Source: Branchiostoma lanceolatum
Taxonomy: Eukaryota; Chordata; Leptocardii; Amphioxiformes; Branchiostomatidae
Assembly: GCF_035083965.1 (NCBI RefSeq)
Contig: NC_089724.1
Span: 19,424,974-19,488,973 of the forward strand
Length of the DNA: 64,000 nt
Direction: 5' to 3'
Below, piece by piece: positions 59,857-64,000 of this stretch. The first letter of the stretch is position 1. Every line of letters begins with the position of its first letter. A program made the translations under genes and the position numbers. The notes below the pieces were generated by a model. It saw only the letters and a program-made list of their open reading frames with translations. It did not search any database and was not told the DNA's origin.

Positions 59857-62800
59857 ATGACTGAAGTGGAGAAAACAGTAGCTGCGGTAAGAAAGACCTG
59901 TCTTTACTCACCAAGTCATTTAACTTTCAAATGTTTCAGCAGAATTTGTTGCTAGGCAATTAATTACAATTTGTTGTAACGTTAGCATCGTTGACCTTCT
60001 TGATAAAGTTGTTAACCTATCTCTGTAGAGTACCTGAATATAGTATATATACCATAGAGACATAAAGGCATAGTTAACACTACTGATATGTCTACACGTT
60101 TATATAGAATGCCCCAGCACCGGGTGCACTCACAGGCTCTGCTGCAATTCACCCTGGGAAGTCCCCTGTGAGTATAACAACACTGTAACTTGTGCTCAGT
60201 GCTGCACTGTCCTCTAATTCATCACTCTGAGCCCTAAAAAGACTTTTCAGTCATCTCTAACACGCTTACTCTTATATATATATAATATATATCAAGTGAA
60301 AACTTTATATGCTTTGCAGGCTTGTGCATGTCATGTGCATGCTTATACTATAAATCTCTGTGTTGTTAGTAAATGCAGGTGTATACTGCTAATGTTTATG
60401 TCTGGTGTGTAGTATAATCTCCATAGTTGAATTAGTTCACTGGACACTTGGGCTAATTGTATGCTGTGTTGTGTTCTACATTTAAACATTTTATTATTTG
60501 TTATTACCAGTTTTAATTGTTACGCTTTGGTCTGAAAAAGAAAGTTTCAGCTTAATTGAGTTAATAGTATGAAAAAAGTGATTTTGTTTTTTTCAGCTGA
60601 TGGTTCTCCAGGCAAATGGTCTCTTGACTGACTTCAACAAACCAGTCCAGGAGGAAGGTGAGGACATTTCTAAAAACAACAACTACTCGTAAAACTAGAT
60701 GAAATCACGCAGTCCAGCAAGGATGTCTCATAGTTAAGCAATAATGAAGGAGATAACATTGCTTTAATTTTACAGAAGATATTTAGTTATTCCTGAAGTG
60801 AAGGACTGAGGTTGTTTTTGCAGAGGTGAGTGAAGATGTCCTGCGGGCCCAGGAGGAGTGGGATGCTGTGGAAACAGTTCAGCCAGGTAAGAAGCCTTTT
60901 ATCAAAGACTTGGGACTTGGATTCTGACGTTCCCTCCAATGCTTGTATTGTGATGTCTTAATCTGTATCATTTTCAATGGGCCAGTCCAAGTACTTCATT
61001 TCATTGTTACTATTTTTACTGTATTTTTTGCCCTTGGGGCACAGAAATGTTATTTGTTTGAATTATTATGACATATGAATACAAGATGTGTGTGTTACAC
61101 CTACTGGGGTATTTTTGTTTTACAACTCTTCTGTTACGACACTCATTACTAAAGAAAACTCAATTCTCATTGCTATTAATCATACAGTGGGCATGTGATG
61201 TTCTGTACATTTAGGATTTGTTTATGATAACCATGTTTAAGACAGAACTTTCACTATTATCAATTTTGGGTGTGACATTTAAAGTGAATAACCAATATGC
61301 TATGACTAACCACTAACATTCCTCTTCCTTCTGACTTCTGCATGATGTGTACTACAGAAAACCAGAGTGAAGGTATCACAAGCCCTTGGTTGAGTAGAGT
61401 AGTACTGTGTGCCACAGCAGGATATGCCTTGTTGTAACAAGCTGTAGTCCTGATAGACACAGCAGTCAGATCTCTCAGATGTAGGCTGACTGTTTAGTGC
61501 ATTACATGGCTGTGGTGCTGCGGTGTGTATCATGGCATGGTGCTAGCTGTAGATTAAAATGCACTGCTTTACTTCTTTAGCACATAGCACAGCATTTGAT
61601 ATTAGCACCTTGTAACACTTGTATCTTTTGTAACAAGTTTGTCCTTTGTGTGTTGCACTCTTGCACTAGAATAGACATGTACAATTAGGCTAACACTGCA
61701 TACTGTTATCTTTTCATGGAGTGTTGTTTTCTTCTTTCCCTGATGTTTTCTTCTGCTAACGAAGTAACAATCCTGTTTCGTGGACTGACTTGTGTCACAA
61801 TTTGACGCACAGAAAAATAAGAACGCGATAACATCCTACCTCCATAATCAGTCTTGGTGACAGAACTTTGGCATTGATGTAGTTTCAAGGTCAGCTATGT
61901 CCTAAGGTGGTCATAGCACATGAGAAATCATGAAAACCGTTGTACTGTACTTTCAGTGTTTGGCTTTGTTCTTCTGCCTATAGTTGCAAGATGGATTAAC
62001 CAAAATGCAACAAAAAACAAATCTAAAACAGACCTTACTGCATATAGCAATATAACATTGTTTTGCCATGCTCTGTTTTTCAGGAACAGGCAGCTTACAA
62101 AATCAGTCCAGTCTGATATCTTTCAATGAAGCCCTGGCCTTTTTCCAGACCAAGGATCTCAGTGAATATATGGTAAGGAGAAATGCATATCTGTTTTGTA
62201 GTATGTTTTCATAACTTTTGTATGGTATTAGGAAGTCTTTTGAAATGCACATATCTGTTTAAAGGATAAAGACATTGAAGCACATTGTTTCTTGTCCACA
62301 TAGATGAAGATCAAGCCCTCAGTACCGAGATCAGGGTTTTCTGCCCTATGCCACTGGTTGTTTGGTCCACCCAGATTACAGCACAGTCTACATGAGGAGA
62401 GGAACCTAGTTTTTGCCATGGGACTCTGTGAGTAACAATAATTTTGGACAGGTTGCAGTCTTCATATTAAAAAGTGCAGCACTTAATTTTGTGTAATTAC
62501 CTTTTTTTCTACAGAGACTACTCCTTTATTTCACTCAGTTCAGATAGATGTTCAGTGGTACCCTTTTATTACAGCCTTCCCGGGTATATACCATAGACAT
62601 GGTTGGAAGTTCTTAGAATGTGTACACATTGAACGTTTTTAGCCCAGGATGCAATGTGAATCTTAAGTTTTCATGTCTGGGCAACTGTTTATTTGAGGTT
62701 CTCTTCCATCTTCATTTATTTCACAGGCTTTCCAGTGTAAAGTGCTTTGACACTCATTTAATGTTAATGTAACGAAATGATTCTAAACATTTTGAATTAC

Positions 62801-63955
62801 ACTTTTGCTACCCTTGTGTAGACCCCTTTGATAACACAGAGGAGACCCACATGCGTGTGCTACAGACGGTTTACAAGAGACTAACTGGGACCAAGTTAGA
62901 CTGCCCCAGATTTGGTGGGCACTGGGAGCAGATTGGATTCCAAGGTGATATACATGTACATGTATATGTTACTGCTCAGAATTACATGCTATCTATTTTC
63001 TTCATCATAAGTAGATGTGATAACAAGATCTAAGCCATACTTTTTAGATCGAGAAATTCATTGTTTTCCAAAACATAGAGCCTACAAAGACAGGAAATAG
63101 GGACATTTCAAAGATTTTATTTGTACTTCTTATCATTATTCTTTTTACACTTAGTATTGCTACTGTGTGAAATTTTGTGATGTATTAGACCAATAGATAA
63201 ACACTGCATCATGCATTGCGGTGTTGATACTTTTTCAGCACACTGACTATAACTTCATTTTAGGATCTGACCCAGCCACGGACCTACGAGGTACAGGCTT
63301 CCTGGGCCTGATGCAGGTCCTGTACTTTGTCATGGAACCAAGAACCTTGTCTCTGGCTAGGGATATCTACAAGCTGTCCCTCCACGAGACTCAGGTAAGC
63401 TCCTGCAGAGGACACCAGCCAATTAGTGCAATTGTAGTGACATTTGGCATTTTATTTTAGCAGTTCTGTTCTGTTATTTATGTCCAGTTGTTGCTGAAAG
63501 GCTAGTTGTCCTGTCCCATGCAAGTAGGTGTTATAGGTACATGTAGTTGAGTCTGTGGATGTGCTCACTGAACATCTTTGTTTATTCCAGAACTTTCCCT
63601 TTTGTGTGATGTCCATCAACATAACCAGAATTGCCCTGCAGGCACTGAGGGAGGGCAACTTATCCAAGTAAGAAAAATTAATGAACTAAGATTCCTGAAC
63701 CCATTTTTGGCTGAATTCTTTTTATCCCAACTACTACTTAGAGAGCCTAGGCTATTTGTAGGCCCTGCCATAGTGGTGTTAACCAGACCTGAAATAAAAA
63801 CCCCTTTTGCATTACTATGTTCCACAGAGAGTGTAATAGAAGGCAGCAGATCATTGCAGTCATCAATGACTTCTATGTAGCCACCTTTTACCACCTCTAC
63901 CAGATCTGGAAGTCACAACACAAGACAATAGCTGACTCTGGATATGTTATTCAAG
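59857..63955 (+). CDS. ELMOD3: ELMO domain-containing protein 3, ten exons, 3' end beyond window
   Basis: Exons: 59857-59886, 60108-60167, 60597-60657, 60824-60886, 62084-62172, 62304-62427, 62822-62944, 63264-63394, 63591-63667, 63828-63955; all phases agree and 295 codons are visible. The N-terminal 75 residues are variable. The ELMO domain then runs to the window edge, with HWEQIGFQG at the exon 7/8 junction and [14 protein letters not shown] in exon 8. ELMOD proteins are GTPase-activating proteins for ARF/ARL GTPases, and the Arg in TDLRG is the residue known to be needed for that activity. The block [20 protein letters not shown] and the segment [16 protein letters not shown] point to ELMOD3 rather than ELMOD1/2. 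The final donor (GTGACT after 63955) leaves phase 1, so at least one more exon lies outside. Confidence 0.94.
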
Positions 63956-64000
63956 GTGACTTTTACAGTTCCTTTTGATAGGGACAAATGATTGTCTCAT

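Noticed and set aside
1-64000. CRISPR arrays, operons, ribosome binding sites or prophage-like modules
   Set aside because: The sequence is eukaryotic with spliced genes; regular repeats seen are microsatellites, MITEs or tandem duplications without spacer structure.

Overview
This is animal nuclear DNA: GT-AG introns, a mitochondrial ribosomal protein gene, an ELMO-domain gene, an ENPP-family ectoenzyme gene, CENP-B-type DNA-binding genes, decayed LINEs and many short inverted-repeat elements. Introns are short, and the style of the MITE-like repeats, including copies starting with GGGCCCTGTCACACTTGTG, suggests amphioxus (Branchiostoma). That assignment is an inference from pattern; no database was consulted.

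Layout. 1-12 kb: no secure gene, two tandem repeats, two MITE-like elements, one GC-rich ORF of uncertain status and one miRNA-sized hairpin. 12.1-14.0 kb (+): gene A, three exons, 369 aa. 14-28.7 kb: mostly non-coding, with a purine tract, a near-perfect hairpin with 80-nt arms (21.4-21.6 kb), a foldback element, a LINE 3' end and a small MITE. 29.4-30.8 kb (+): gene B, preceded by a 178-aa ORF whose frame runs into it across one stop codon and a plausible intron. 34.8-35.9 kb: an inverted-repeat-bounded element with a periodic ATGCAAAT/ATTTGCAT array. 38.4-39.5 kb (+): gene C, one exon, 365 aa. Genes A, B and C have similar lengths and share a C-terminal Trp-Leu motif. A and B also carry paired SILK-like and RVxF motifs, the docking signature of protein phosphatase 1 (PP1). 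I could not match them to a named family.

40-54 kb: a decayed minus-strand LINE fragment, then a minus-strand ENPP gene in 24 reconstructed coding exons (53702 down to 43767). It has one transmembrane segment, a full set of phosphodiesterase metal and nucleophile residues and a nuclease-like domain, but no somatomedin-B domains. Two duplicated plus-strand genes (41.5 and 48.5 kb) encode CENP-B/Tigger-like DNA-binding proteins with no transposase core. One lies downstream of ENPP and the other inside ENPP intron 11.

57.5-64 kb: MRPS18C (minus, five exons, complete) and ELMOD3 (plus, ten exons seen, running off the window) are head to head with 354 bp between their start codons, suggesting a shared bidirectional promoter.

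Exon boundaries were set by hand from splice consensus, reading phase and family conservation. One ENPP junction (exon 19/20) and the 5' end of gene B remain unresolved.
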